64,000 nucleotides of DNA, taken from assembly GCF_047948215.1 (NCBI RefSeq), contig NC_134461.1:126738512-126802511 (forward strand), written 5' to 3'. Made by a program: the position numbers and the translations under genes. Below, in pieces: positions 45,081 to 56,405 of this stretch. How positions within the stretch are numbered: position 1 is the stretch's first letter; each line of letters begins with the position of its first letter. The stretch is from Lycorma delicatula (Eukaryota; Arthropoda; Insecta; Hemiptera; Fulgoridae). The notes under the pieces are model-generated. The model was not told where the DNA came from. It ran no database searches and was given only the letters and a program-made list of their open reading frames with translations.

Positions 45081-46425
45081 CATTAGATTGAAAATATGAA
45101 TATAGGGGTAAAATTTTCCTGCCGATCAGACCAAGTGGAAAAGGTTCCTAAGCATAGCTCAATTAAGATATTAAAAGTCGAAAGCCTTACTACCATTTCA
45201 ACATTTGTTTATAAACAAAATGTAATTTAAGAACCATATTTTTTCGCTATTTTCACTGTAGATCGTTAAATTTGATTTTCCAGAAAAAAATCATCTTGTC
45301 AAAAATGTAGAGGGTAAAATTATACACAAAAAAAGTCTATGGAGGCATTCCAATCAGATCAAAAATAAACGAGTTAGCTTAATAAACAGTAGAGCCCTTT
45401 ATACTACCTATGCGGAGAGATCATATAGCTCGCAGCACCGTTTCAACACGCGCGCGCGGGATAAACAAATACCAATAACTTTTGATCTACGATAGATGAT
45501 GCAAAAAATCAAAATGTCATCGACAAATCATACCTAAAGGAGTACTTTAGTAAATTTAAAACTATTTACTGCATTTAGGAATAACATATTTATTATAGTA
45601 TAATGTTGTCAGGTCGAAGTATTTTCAGATTTTTTTATCAAAGGCCTGAAAACAAAAACTCTAAATCGAAAAATAACTATGCGAATATATTCTTAAGTCG
45701 TTTATGAATGTAATAAATAAGTTTAGTAAAAAAATATATTGTAGTTTTTTAAATACTGTATTAGTAATTTTAAAATCATTATATTTCAAAAAACGTATTA
45801 AAATTTTAAGAAATTAAATATTAAACAATAGCAGTAGTTAGGGGAAAATATTTATTTTTAGTTGTTAACATCTGTTTTACGTAAATTTTAATTTTTGACT
45901 GAGTTTTGTGAAAGAAATATTTGTAAAATGCGTCAGTTCGCACCAAACAGTAAAAATAACTACATAAATAAACGTTGTAAAAAGATAACAAACTTGGTAA
46001 AGTTAACCAGAAATATTTACTTTAGTGTGTATCAACCTTCGATTTCAGTATTTTTTTAAATCTTCAAAAAATGTAATCGTTAAGTTAAAAAACTAGATTT
46101 TTTTTTTGTTTTTGATGTAAGTAACAGATCATTCTCGCCTTTATTTACGATCTTATGAAAATGTTATTGAAAATTTTTTGTTTAAAATTTTCGGTTCTAC
46201 AACTTTTGTTTAAAACATTTTTCGAGAAATTCAATATTTAACTAGTTACAACGGAAAAACGGGACTACGGCACGGTTTGCATCGATACGCCATGTTATTT
46301 GATCCACCCGGATATCTCAAACCTTTTTTAGTAAAGCTGTCAACTTTTAGTACGTTAACTGACTTTTCCACATGGTCTGATCGACAGAAAAAGTTTGATC
46401 CTTTATTCATGTTTTGAATCTAATG
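45081..46425. mobile_element. Non-coding element bounded by inverted repeats of about 115 bp
   Basis: The left end (from 45,081, CATTAGATTGAAAATATGAA) and the right end (to 46,425) are imperfect reverse complements over about 115 bp; the best blocks are CATTAGATT, GATCAGACCA(A/T)GTGGAAAAG and (A/C)TAAAAGT(C/T)GA(A/C)AGC(C/T)TTACTA. The interior of about 1.1 kb has no coding frame. This looks like a non-autonomous DNA transposon. No TSD could be fixed because the outer tips are uncertain, and no terminal similarity to the other elements in the window was noted, so superfamily is unknown. Confidence 0.7.
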
Positions 46426-46466
46426 TTCGGGCGTAGATTTGAAACTATTTAAAAATTAAGATTAAA

Positions 46467-46753
46467 CCACCAGGTTGGTCTAGTGGTGAACGTGTCTTCC
46501 CAAATCGGTTGATTTGGAAGTCGAGAGTTCCAGCGTTCAAATCCTAATGAAGCCAGTTATTTTTACTCGGATTTGAATACTAATCGTGGATACCGGTGTT
46601 CTTTGGTGGTTGGGTTTCAATTAACCACACTTCTCAGGAAAGGTCGAACTGAGACTATATAAGACTACAATTCATTATTTACACCTATACATATCATCCT
46701 CTGAAGTATTATCTGAACGGTAATTACCGAAGACTAAACTGGAAAAAGAAAAA
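46467..46753 (+). mobile_element. SINE-1 copy, full length, with target-site duplication
   Basis: Head CCACCAGGTTGGTCTAGTGG, box B-like GCGTTCAAATCCTAATG, complete body and a purine-rich tail. The 9-bp direct repeat AAGATTAAA is at 46,458-46,466 and 46,754-46,762. Confidence 0.88.
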
Positions 46754-47011
46754 AAGATTAAAATTGGGAACGTGGATCGACCGCGTTATTTTGTTCAGTT
46801 ACAGTCCGGTTGTAATTTATTACGTAGTTGCATTTTTTTATTATTAACGTGTACTTATGTATTATGACTATGTATTTAATTCATATTTTACTGTTTGCGG
46901 CAGTATTTATATTCAACTGAAATTATGTGTGAAAAAATGATAGTTGATCGTAATACACGGCAGTCACCCGCCAAGTTATATGTTGCTTAGTAATCAATGT
47001 TGCTTTGTCTT

Positions 47012-47294
47012 ATTTTTTTTCCTGTTTAGCCTCGGGGAATTACCATTCAGATATTAATTCATAGGATGAATGAGGATGAGATGTATGAGTGTAAATGACG
47101 TGTAGTCTTGTACATTCTCAGTTCGACCGTTCCTCAGATGTGTGGTTAATTGAAACCCAACCTCCAAAGAACACCGGTATCCACGATCTACTACTCAAAT
47201 CCGTGTAAAAGTAACTGCCTTTATTAAGACTTTAATACTGGAACTTTCGCCTTCCAAATCAGCTGATTTGGGAAGACGCGTTCATTACTAGACC
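47012..47294 (-). mobile_element. SINE-1 copy, first of a tandem pair
   Basis: Minus-strand copy with tail at the left and head at the right (GGTCTAGTAATGAACGCG). Its head directly abuts the tail of the next copy. Several private changes in the body (TCGGGGAATTACC) show it is not a simple recent duplicate of its neighbour. Confidence 0.85.
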
Positions 47295-47296
47295 AA

Positions 47297-47585
47297 ACCT
47301 TCTTCTTTTTCCTGTTTAGCCTCCGGTAACTACCGTTTAGATAATTCTTCAGAGGATGAATGAGGATGATATGTATGAGTGTAAATGAAGTGTTTAGTCT
47401 TGTACATTCTCAGTTCGACTATTCCTGAGATGTGTGGTTAATTGAAACCCAACCACCAAAGAACACCGGTATCCACGATCTAGTATTCAAATCCATGTAA
47501 AAATATCTGGCTTTACTAGGACTTGAACGCTGTAACTTTCGACTTCCAAATCAGCTGATTTGGGAAGATCATTACTAGACCAGAG
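47297..47585 (-). mobile_element. SINE-1 copy, second of a tandem pair
   Basis: Minus-strand copy in the same orientation. The head is shortened by a few bases (TCTAGTAATGATCTTCCCAA lacks the usual ACGCGT). Both copies of the pair share TAGTAATGA in place of the family TAGTGGTGAACG, which hints at a common source. No clear TSD around either copy. Confidence 0.85.
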
Positions 47586-49149
47586 CTGAACATTACATTT
47601 TGTTTGGCTTGAATCAATAACTTATGATAATATACTTTGATTCAGGAAAGGAAGCACCAGATAAACAATTCTTATTTCAATTTCGTTAGTAAGCCTGGTT
47701 TGAAATGCTTATTTATTAAGAATGGCTATGCCAGTTTCAGGAATAACTTATATTTCTATTCAGATCTCTTTTAACCACTTTCGTTATGTCACTTTTATAT
47801 AGTTTTTAAGAAAGAAAAGATCTGGGAAAACTAAAGAAAATGTATAGTTTCTATTTTTTAAAGTTTATTTGCTTTAAAAAATCAATTTTTTAGTAAATTT
47901 GTTTTAACTGAATCGTTCAATTTTAAAATTTATGTAGTTTTTTCTACACCGGTTAAAAAATGTTCTTGTACAATTTTTTTTGTATCGGTGACAATTTAAA
48001 ATAGTTATAATCTGCCCGTTATAAGTTTCTTGTATATTGAATAACTAACTATGAGCAATCTTTAAATTGTTAGATGCAGAAATACGTAAAAAATTATGCT
48101 AATCGGTTTTTTATCACGCCTTAAACATGAAAAAATTTAATTACATTCCGATTTCTTAATTAATGCTATAAATGTTTCTACCGAGATAAGATAAAAAAAA
48201 AATTGTTTACATTAATTAGGAATTGTTTAAAGTGCAAAAGATTACAGATTAAAGGGGCCTGTTTATACCAAGCGTATGTCAGATTAAAAATTGTCAATCG
48301 TATGAATTTTTTTTTTAATTTTCAAAATATCTGACGCAGTTTCATTTAATCATATGCTGCGTCACTTGTTCATGAAATGATAATTTACATTTATCTCTTA
48401 TACATCTGGATTTGTCAAATCTAGATGTGTTCCTAATTAGAACCCTAGAGTAAATAGTAGGTAAGAAATAAAGGATTTAATTGATATAAGTTCATATCGA
48501 TCTGTCGATCTTCACTAAAAATCTTCTTGCCTATAAGTATTTCGTCGTCATAACTCAACGTAGTTGTGATAACTCAAAGTAGTAAATAATTTTTATTCAA
48601 TTACTAAAGTTAATCTTACAGCCCTCTCTACATCCATGTTTTGAATGTTTACAATAAAACAAATGTTAATATTTTTTTTATAAATAAAAAAAAAACTACC
48701 TTGAGCTAATTTTTCCCTTTTGAGTTTTAAATCTATTGTTTCTATCGATTTTGATTTGAAGATGCCTCCTTATATTCCTACACGATGTAGTTGCATGCGG
48801 TGTTTTTATTTATTTTTTTCTTCTTAACATCATGTCTTCTGGTAGTGTTCATTATATCACATATAACTACGTGCTACAAAAATGCTTTTCAGTGCTGAAT
48901 TGCACAAATCTAAAATAACAAACCTCTCTTTCATAGAGGGAACTAAAAGTGTGTTTGAAGTATACCACTTTTGTGTATCAGCGGCGGGCGTTAAGTATTA
49001 TTTTTTTTTTTACACTCCATCATTATTATAATATAGTACAATACTTGACTTTAAGTAGTGTTATTAGATATAAAATTTTGAGTTTTTATTATTAATTTAT
49101 TTTTTGTTATAATAATCATTTAAAGATTAAATAATTATTATCGTTAAAT
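47586..49149. other. Unannotated AT-rich stretch
   Basis: No gene or shared repeat recognised. Confidence 0.4.
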
Positions 49150-50505
49150 CAAGGTGGATTTAGGCCATACAGAAGTTGTGCCGACCAGATTCTTACATTA
49201 AAATTAATAATGGAAAACTTCAAAATAAACAACAAGCAATTATTTATAACTTTCATTGATTTTAAAAAGGCATATGATTGTATTCATAGACCAACTTTAC
49301 TAGAGATCCTACGAAATTAAAGGCTTAACCGAAAACTGGTGAAAATTATAGAATAAACTTTAACAAGCACACAGTCCAAAGTTAAATTTATAGGGGAGAT
49401 GTCTGAACCCTTCCCGATTGAGACAAGGTGATGGACTTTCCCCACTGTTATTCAATATTAACTGGACTACATAATTAAAATTTGGCAAAGGAAAATTCCG
49501 TTAAAACAATAATAGGAACAGGTAAAAATTCAATAAAGACTAATATATTAGGATTTGGTGATGATTTGGCCTTACTAGTACTAAATATGGAAGTGGTTAA
49601 AAAACAAATCACCAGCCTAGAAAAACTTTCCCAAATTATTGGCCTGAAAATTTCTTATGAAAAGACAGAAATAATGGCCATGGATTCCCTCTGTATAAGC
49701 AAAATCAAAGTTAACGATAAAGAAATAAAAATAGTTAAACAATTTAAATACTTGGGTGAAATCATTCACTGCTGATTGAAGGAAAAATAGAATAACTAAA
49801 TTTAAAAGAGCACAAAGTCTAACTTGGCAAATATACAATAAAAAATGTGTGTCAATAAAATCCAAAATTCACCATTATAACACAGTAGTTCTTTCGGTGG
49901 CGCTTTATCCTTGTGAGACTATCTTTCAAATTACGAATGAAAGTAAAACGAACCGATTACTTAAAAAAGTAAAACGAACCGATTACTTAAAAAAGAAAGG
50001 CGAATTATAAGAACTTTTTTAAATAAAAGTTATCAAAAGGATAGAGTCTGGCGAATTGCCACAAATGAAACAGTCTACAAACAAGTAGACCCGATTCTCA
50101 GTATAAAAAAAAAACGAAGGAATTCCCATTTTTTTTCCGCGTATTAAGAATACCTGAAAACCGAATTCTAAAACAACTGGTCACACGGAATATTAACAAA
50201 AAAAAAAAAAAAAACTGTGGAAAATATGTTGGAGAAATCCAAAGAGATCTTCAAGAAATTGGCTTGAGGGTTGAGGAGGACTGTAAAAATAAAAATTAAC
50301 TACGCGCTTCAAAACAATAGATTCAACGTTAAAAAATTAGAAAGGCATAACAAAATGAAGGTCACAGAGAGATCAGAAAGCAACGATGCGATAGAATGAA
50401 GAAATACTGGGAAAATCAAAAGGCCAGACTAATACAGAAATTCAAGAGGAACTGAAATATGGATGACTAAAGTGGTCCAATGTGGCCTCAAAAGTAAAAA
50501 AAAGT
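49150..50505 (+). mobile_element. LINE-B copy 4, reverse-transcriptase and C-terminal part
   Basis: The most complete LINE-B here. Plus strand: QGGFRPYRSCADQILTLKLI, then LFITFIDFKKAYDCIHRPTL (first catalytic Asp region), GDGLSPLLFNIN (RT block 4), LGFGDDLALLVLN at 49,550-49,585 (active-site motif FGDD rather than the usual FADD), LGLKISYEKTE-like thumb sequence and LGEIIHC. After frameshifts the C-terminal part follows (RIIRTF, WRIATNETVYK, RMKKYWENQKARL), ending with the family 3' motif near 50,470-50,505. Several stops, so not functional. The endonuclease domain is absent. A small duplicated phrase (AAAGTAAAACGAACCGATTACTT) is repeated at about 49,943 and 49,967. Confidence 0.85.
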
Positions 50506-50709
50506 CATTTAAAGAATTTACTGTATTTTAGGGAGCTTTTTTATTATTCAAGAACCGGTTCGAATTATTTTTTTTTGTAATTTTTTTTTATTGGAATTCT
50601 ATATGAGGAGTTATTAAGTTTTATTTAGCGAAGCGTGTATTTCTCTTTAATAAAGGATAATTAAATAGCGCGTGGTTGAAAATTTTATTTTTAGTATTTG
50701 TATATAGTA

Positions 50710-51370
50710 TACGAGGGTGTTATCTGGAGGTTTTGAACCTCAACATGAAGATAGCAGCACCCGTCAACAAAAGTTAGGGAATGTATTTGTGCATGGGTTA
50801 AAAGGTACTCATTAAAATTTCAGCCATTTTGGACGCTCAGTTGTTGTTTGATAATCGTTTGAGTAAGTCATTGTTAGTGTTTTTGTGAAAATGGAAAACT
50901 CGCAATACGCCTACGGAAATTAAAACCGAATTGGACGCTGTTTACGGAAACTCTGTCCCATCTTTTGCCACCATGAAAAAATGGGCAGGTGAATTTAAAA
51001 ATGGGTGTACTAGCTAGGTTGATGATGAGCGTTCGGGACGGCCAAAAACCGTAACCACCACCGATATCATCGAAAAAGTTCACCAAATGGTACTAGACGA
51101 CCGACAAATTAAGGTTAAAAAGTTAGCAGAAGCTATGGGCATATCGAAAAAACGTGTTTGTCATACATTAACTGAAGAACTGGTTATGCGTAAGATAACC
51201 GCGCGTTGGGTGCCGCGTTTGTTCACTTTGGATCAAAAACACATTCGAATGAAGATTTCCAAGGCCCTGCTGGAGAAGTTTAAGCAAAACGAGTCAGATT
51301 TTTTGTGTCGATTCATAAATGTAGATGAAACGTGGATTTTGCTGTACGGTACGAAAGCGTACTGCTAAGT
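50710..51370 (+). mobile_element. mariner element, 3' part missing
   Basis: Starts with a mariner-type terminal repeat, TACGAGGGTGTTATCTGGAG, preceded by TA (50,708-50,709). A transposase gene follows (separate entry). No reverse complement of the 5' terminus was found in the next several hundred bases, so the 3' half was lost by deletion or truncation, probably near 51,345-51,370. Confidence 0.8.
50891..51368 (+). pseudogene. mariner transposase, N-terminal half, broken
   Basis: Starts at ATG 50,891 and shifts frame early. The recovered protein contains TPTEIKTELDAVYGNSVPSF, ATMKKWAGEFKNGCTS, a stop, then VDDERSGRPKTVTTTDIIEK. The frame 51,087-51,368 is clean: LDDRQIKVKKLAEAMGISKK, RKITARWVPRLFTLDQKH and FINVDETWILLYG, with the first catalytic Asp of the DD34D set in VDETW. 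The two remaining catalytic residues are absent. These motifs (helix-turn-helix, WVPR, VDETW) are hallmarks of mariner transposases related to the source of SETMAR. Confidence 0.88.
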
Positions 51371-51668
51371 TAATTGTCTCGATTTTTTTGTCAACGGATT
51401 GTTACAAAAGAAGTGTGTATTTGTTCAAAATAAAATGCTTAATAAATTTTGTTAGTGTAAAAATTTGATAAAACAAATAATTATAAAGATATTGAAAAAT
51501 TAAAATGGCCTGCATTTTGAAATTTTTGAGGTGACGTTTTCAAAATTTTTTTATTTTGTAGAATATGACACTAGTCTTAGATCTGCCAAATTTAAAGTAG
51601 GTTCACTCGTTCCTGAGAAATAATTTTTTTTTTTGAAAATCACAAAATGGCGTCTAGAAGAAAAAAAT
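51371..51668. other. Unannotated stretch after the mariner
   Basis: AT-rich with a phrase AAAATGGCGTCTAG near 51,644 recalling sequences near Rep-B. No coding. Confidence 0.35.
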
Positions 51669-51681
51669 CAAAATAGGACTT

Positions 51682-51853
51682 TTTTTCTTTTTTTTACTGT
51701 TTAACCTCCGGGTTTGCAATTAAGCATTAATGCACAGAGGATGAGATGAATGATTTGTAGCGTGTGTGAAAACTGCCACGCCTGGACCGGGATTCGAACC
51801 CGGGATCTCCAGGTGAAAGGCCGAGACGCTACCACTTGCGCCACGGAGGCCGG
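51682..51853 (-). mobile_element. SINE-2 copy with tRNA-like head and target-site duplication
   Basis: The minus-strand head (51,853 leftwards to about 51,780) reads as a good tRNA derivative: TGGCGCAAGTGGTAGCGTC (box A), a CTTTCAC loop like tRNA-Glu, and CCCGGGTTCGAATCCCGG (T arm and box B, perfect stem). A body of about 90 bp and an A-rich tail follow. The 13-bp TSD CAAAATAGGACTT is at 51,669-51,681 and 51,854-51,866. Acceptor-stem ends do not pair well and the body and TSD show that it is a SINE, not a tRNA gene. Relation to tRNA-Glu is inferred from the loop only. Confidence 0.9.
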
Positions 51854-51866
51854 CAAAATAGGACTT

Positions 51867-53343
51867 ATGTCGATATAAACGTTTTTGCCCATTTTGGTGT
51901 CCTGAATCAGTTCCTGAAGGTAATTACGTTACAGAATACCCCTCTTATATATATATATATATATATTGGTTTTGGTTTTAACATGATTTTTTTTTTAAAC
52001 TTGTATAGGTACCCGGTTGATTTCCACTTTAAAATTTATTTATTTTTATTAAAGAATTTCTTTACTTCACATTATATTGGCCGTTTTTCCTGATTATTAC
52101 GTATACTTAAATTACTAAAAAAATATTATATATTTAATTTACTGTTCGTAATATTTTATTTATTTAAAAAATTAAAAAAAGTGTGATTTATTTTTATTAT
52201 ACAATAATTTTTTTTAGTGAGAATTAATTTTTAAAAAAAACTTTTAAACTGTTATTTTATGTAAAATAGTTTTTTTTTTATATATTACAATTTTATAATA
52301 TAATTAGTCGAGTTTTATTTTGGAATTATTTTTCTTATGATAATATAGTTAAAGTAAAAACCTATCATTTCATTGATCGTAAAATTCAGAGTGTAATAAA
52401 CGTCATATAAGTACTCGTTAAAAAATCTAAAAGAAATATTTTCGACTCCCCTTTTTTTCAGTTTATTAATAGTTATTCTTATTATTATAGTCTGTGAAAT
52501 ACATAATAAAAACGTATTTTTCATCTGTTAACTCGTAAATTAGTTTCCTTTTTTTTTTACTTTTTAGGTTGTAAAAATGTTAGGACGGGATCCGTTTTTG
52601 TTAATATACATAAATAGTCTATACGTACATATATTACCAGGTTACGTAATAAGTTACGTTATTTTAATACCCTATTTCATTTTAATATAATGTTTTTCTG
52701 ATATTGACGGCTAGGCCTCAAGTAATTTTATCGGAGGTGGGTTATTTTCAATAAATAATTATAAAAAGAAAAATATTTTTTTAAATTTTATTTTCTCTGT
52801 TGTTATTAATTCATAAATTTACTACTGAGAAGAAAAATGGTTGTGATATTTTAATAGAGTATTCCTATATATAAATGTTGAAATATTACGGTTAGACTCC
52901 TTATTAGTTTTTCTTTTTTCCCGCAGTTCATTATTTTATTCTTAACGTTTGAATTCGAGAATATTTTGTACAGTAAATTAATTAAAAAATTATGAAAGAA
53001 ATTAACATCAGTTTTAATAGTTTACTATCAGTTTAATACACTATATTATTTATTACTATGTAGTTAAAATATAATTTTATAGTAATGCTTTTAGGCGGAA
53101 GATAAATGGGTAATGTTAGTGGTATTTCATAAATTTTTCCTTTTCATTCTGGTAGCTGATATCTTTCTTAAACGAGGCATAAAGAAGCCTTGTTTCGTAT
53201 CGGATTTCTCCAGAATATAAAGTTACTAGTGTTGAAATTACGTATGTTTGGATTTTTGAATCGATGATTCAAATGGTGTGAGAATAATTTGAATTGGTAG
53301 GATTAATTGGATTGATTTTGTTGAGTATGTATTTCCTAATACT
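51867..53343. other. Unannotated AT-rich stretch
   Basis: Contains (TA)n at 51,946-51,966. No gene or shared repeat recognised; the minus frame 52,315-52,524 is too AT-rich to credit. Confidence 0.4.
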
Positions 53344-53429
53344 GTAATTAGTAAAGACCGGATTATATGCAACATAAAAAGCTTAAAATATGCAAGCAAA
53401 TATGCATGAAAAGTGTTAAAATATGCAAA

Positions 53430-55030
53430 TTAAATTTTTTTTTTGTCTTCAGTCATTTGACTGGTTTGATGCAGCTATCCAAGATTCCCTATCAAGTGCT
53501 AGTCGTTTCATTTCAGTATACCCTCTACATCCTACATCCCTAACAATTTGTTTTACATATTCCAAACGTGGCCTGCCTACACAATTTTTTCCTTCTACCT
53601 GTCCTTCCAATATTAAAGCGACTATTCCAGTATGCCTTAGTATGTGGCCTATAAGTCTGTCTCTTCTTTTAACTATATTTTCCAAATGCTTCTTTCTTCA
53701 TCTATTTGCTGCAATACCTCTTCATTTGTCACTTTATCCACCCATCTGATTTTTAACACTCTCCTATAGCACCTCATTTCAAAAGCTTCTAATCTTTTCT
53801 TCTCAGATACTCCGATCGTCCAAGTTTCACTTCCATATAAAGCGACACTCCAAACATATACTTTCAACAATCTTTTCCTGACATTTAAATTAATTTTTGA
53901 TGTAAACAGATTATATTTCTGACTGAAGGCTCGTTTCGCTTGCGCTATTCGGCATTTTATATCGCTCCTGCTTCGTCCATCTTTAGTAATTCTACTTCCC
54001 AAATAACAAAATTCTTCTACCTCCATAATCTTTTCTCCTCCTATTTTCACATTCAATGGTCCATCTTTGTTATTTCTACTACATTTAATTACTTTTGTTT
54101 TGTTCTTGTTTATTTTCATGCGATAGTTCTTGCGTAGGACTTCATCTATGCCGTTCATTGTTTCTTCTAAATCCTTTTTACTCTCGGCTAGAATTACTAT
54201 ATCATCAGCAAATCGTAGCATCATTATCTTTTCACCTTGTACTGTTACTCCGAATCTAAATTGTTCTTTAACATCATTAACTGCTAGTTCCATGTAAAGA
54301 TTAAAAAGTAACGGAGATAGGGAACATCCTTGTCGGACTCCCTTTCTTATTACAGCTTCTTTCTTATGTTCTTCAATTATTACTGTTACTGTTTGGATCC
54401 TGTACATGTTAGCAATTGTTCTTCTGTCTGTGTATTTGAACCCTAATTTTTTTTAAATGCTGAACATTTTATTCCGGTCTACGATATCGAATGCCTTTTC
54501 TAGGTCTATAAACGCCAAAGTATGTTGGTTTGTTTTTCTTTAATCTTCATTCTACTATTAATCTGAGGCCTAAAATTGCTTCCCTTGTCCCTATACTTTT
54601 CCTGAAACCAAATTGGTCTTCTCCTAACACTTCTTCCACTCTCCTCTCAATTCTTCTGTATAGAATTCTAGTTAAGATTTTTGATGCACGACTAGTTAAA
54701 CTAATTGTTCTGTATTCTTCACATTTATCTGCTCCTGCTTTCTTTGGTATCATGACTATAACACGTTTTTTGAAGTCTGACGGAAATTCCCCTTTTTCAT
54801 AAATATTACACACCAGTTTGTATAATCTATCAATCGCTTCCTCACCTGCACTGCGCAGTAATTCTACAGGTATTCCGTCTATTCCAGGAGCCTTTCTGCC
54901 ATTTAAATCTTTTAATGTTCTCTTAAATTCAGATCTCAGTATTGTTTCTCCCATTTCATCCTCCTCAACTTCCTCTTCTTCCTCTATAACACCATTTTCT
55001 AATTCATTTCCATTAATTTTCCTTTAAATT
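53430..55030 (-). mobile_element. LINE-A copy 4, longest copy, inserted in the hAT element
   Basis: Minus-strand LINE with poly(A) at the left. From its 5' side: an acidic stretch, then LKDLNGRKAPGIDGIPVELL, ADKCEEYRTISLTS and EDQFGFRKSIGTREA (RT blocks, frame 54,547-54,954); after a lesion near 54,410-54,545, KGVRQGCSLSPLLFNLYMEL, LRFADDIVILAES (intact FADD active site) and YRMKINKNKTKV (53,673-54,407); then RRDRLIGHILRHTG and the end WIAASNQSND (53,449-53,685). About 500 codons survive; the endonuclease N-terminus is absent. Only about two frameshifts separate it from a continuous RT, so it is younger than the copy at 15.3 kb. Confidence 0.92.
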
Positions 55031-55124
55031 TAAATAAAAAATAGTAATTTTTAGTTTTTTTTTCAAAATCAGCATACAATTAGTAAGTAGTTATATCGGT
55101 AATTGAATATTATTTAACATTTTA

Positions 55125-56162
55125 TTACTTTCGTAAACGTAAACAACCAAGTACTGTTCCAAATGTTCGATAGTAAGACTGTGCCTTCGTATAAGTGGAA
55201 AAGGATCGTTCCATATTCACTGAGGTAACTGGGTAGTATTTAAATTTGGGTGCTATGTTAACACTTATTGTTTTTGACAAAAGTTCACCCGTCCCGCTAA
55301 TAAAACTATCAATTTGACACAAAGGTTGAAAGTCTGGGTTATCGTTCAAAATATTTTCAAATTTATCTTTAAGTTTACACCGGATTACCTCTGGCAATGC
55401 GGAGTTCATTTGGCGGATTTTATTCATTAACTGAATAGATTCATTCAACGCCAAACCTTGAGTTTCAAGCTTTTTAATACTCGCAGGTATTTGGGGAAAG
55501 TGAGTACTAATCACAGCTATATTTTTTTTTATACTACAATAGTTAAATGCTTCCTTGGACTGACAAACTGCCATAGCCTCTGCACTAACGAATTAACTTA
55601 CTACACTTTTGATGGCCTCGAAATGCTCATTGTAAAACAGTACAGCTTCAATCCACGTTTCCCATCGAGTTACCACTGGTTCAGGAGGTAAAGGAACATT
55701 GGCAGTTTTTCATTGTAAGCCTTTTTGCGAGCAGGTGCTTTAAGAAACAAACACTTTCTTTTTTGATGAAATCATTTTTACAGGAAATCTTTAAAGGTAG
55801 GATTTGTATGTTTGTGAAGAGCAATATTACTTGTAAGCAATGCTTCACGTAAATCCATATGCTAAAGTGGTTTTTTTTTGTTTAAGTTTGGAAGTGAAAT
55901 CACTGCTACTTGCCGCTGTTATAATTTGTTGTCGTGGACCTTTCTTTGACAATCCTGCTATATGAAGACTTGTCTTGACATGCTGGTCTATTTGAAACTT
56001 TTTTCTGCACGAAATATTTTTCTTCCAAACTCGACAATATAAAATATTTACGTCGTATGTAAATGTTCCAGGATAGTCGTCAACTATCCACGAAGAGACT
56101 TTTTCTTTCGGGAGGCATGGTACACTTTGTCTCGCGTGAGTCTGTGTTTTACTTGACCTCAT
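55125..56162 (-). pseudogene. hAT transposase (CGGBP1-like N-terminus), broken
   Basis: The N-terminal piece (55,845-56,162) has a zinc-finger-like region, ILYCRVWKKNISCRKKFQID followed by QHVKTSLHIAGL, of the type seen in CGGBP1, a protein known to derive from a hAT transposase. A frameshift near 55,860 moves the frame to HMDLREALLTSNIALHKHTN. The centre (55,575-55,845) is broken by stops. The C-terminal piece (55,125-55,574) ends with the hAT dimerisation block KYYPVTSVNMERSFSTY. Not functional in this state. Assignment to hAT rests on both ends of the protein, the terminal repeats and the TSD length. Confidence 0.85.
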
Positions 56163-56405
56163 AATTATGTTATCCTACTAAAACAATAGACGCGCGGCTG
56201 CTAAGTGCGCTCTAAGAGCCGTGTGGCTAATAGGTTTGTCCGGCTACAACGTAAGATTTCATTTATTAACTAAGTATCCTACCGAAAAAATATTGTATAT
56301 ATACTGAAAATATGTATCATCGCCGATTTTAAGCAAAATATGCAATAACCGATGAAAATGGGCTTAATGTGCAAATGCATATAAAATCCGGTCTCTAGTT
56401 ATTAG

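Larger units (their letters stand above)
53352..56397 (-). mobile_element. hAT transposon carrying a nested LINE-A
   Basis: Terminal inverted repeats: TAAAGACCGGATTATATGCA at the left (53,352) and, read inwards from the right end, TAGAGACCGGATTTTATATG (56,397). Eight-base flanks GTAATTAG (53,344-53,351) and GTTATTAG (56,398-56,405) match at 7 of 8 positions, as expected for an 8-bp hAT TSD. Several ATATGCAA-type motifs lie just inside each end. The minus strand encodes a decayed transposase (55,125-56,162), and LINE-A has inserted between the gene's end and the left terminus. Without the LINE the element is about 1.45 kb, shorter than a full autonomous hAT. Confidence 0.88.

Noticed and set aside
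51780..51853. A functional tRNA gene (tRNA-Glu-like)
   Set aside because: The T arm is perfect but the acceptor stem is not, and the sequence continues into a SINE body and poly(A) within an exact 13-bp TSD.
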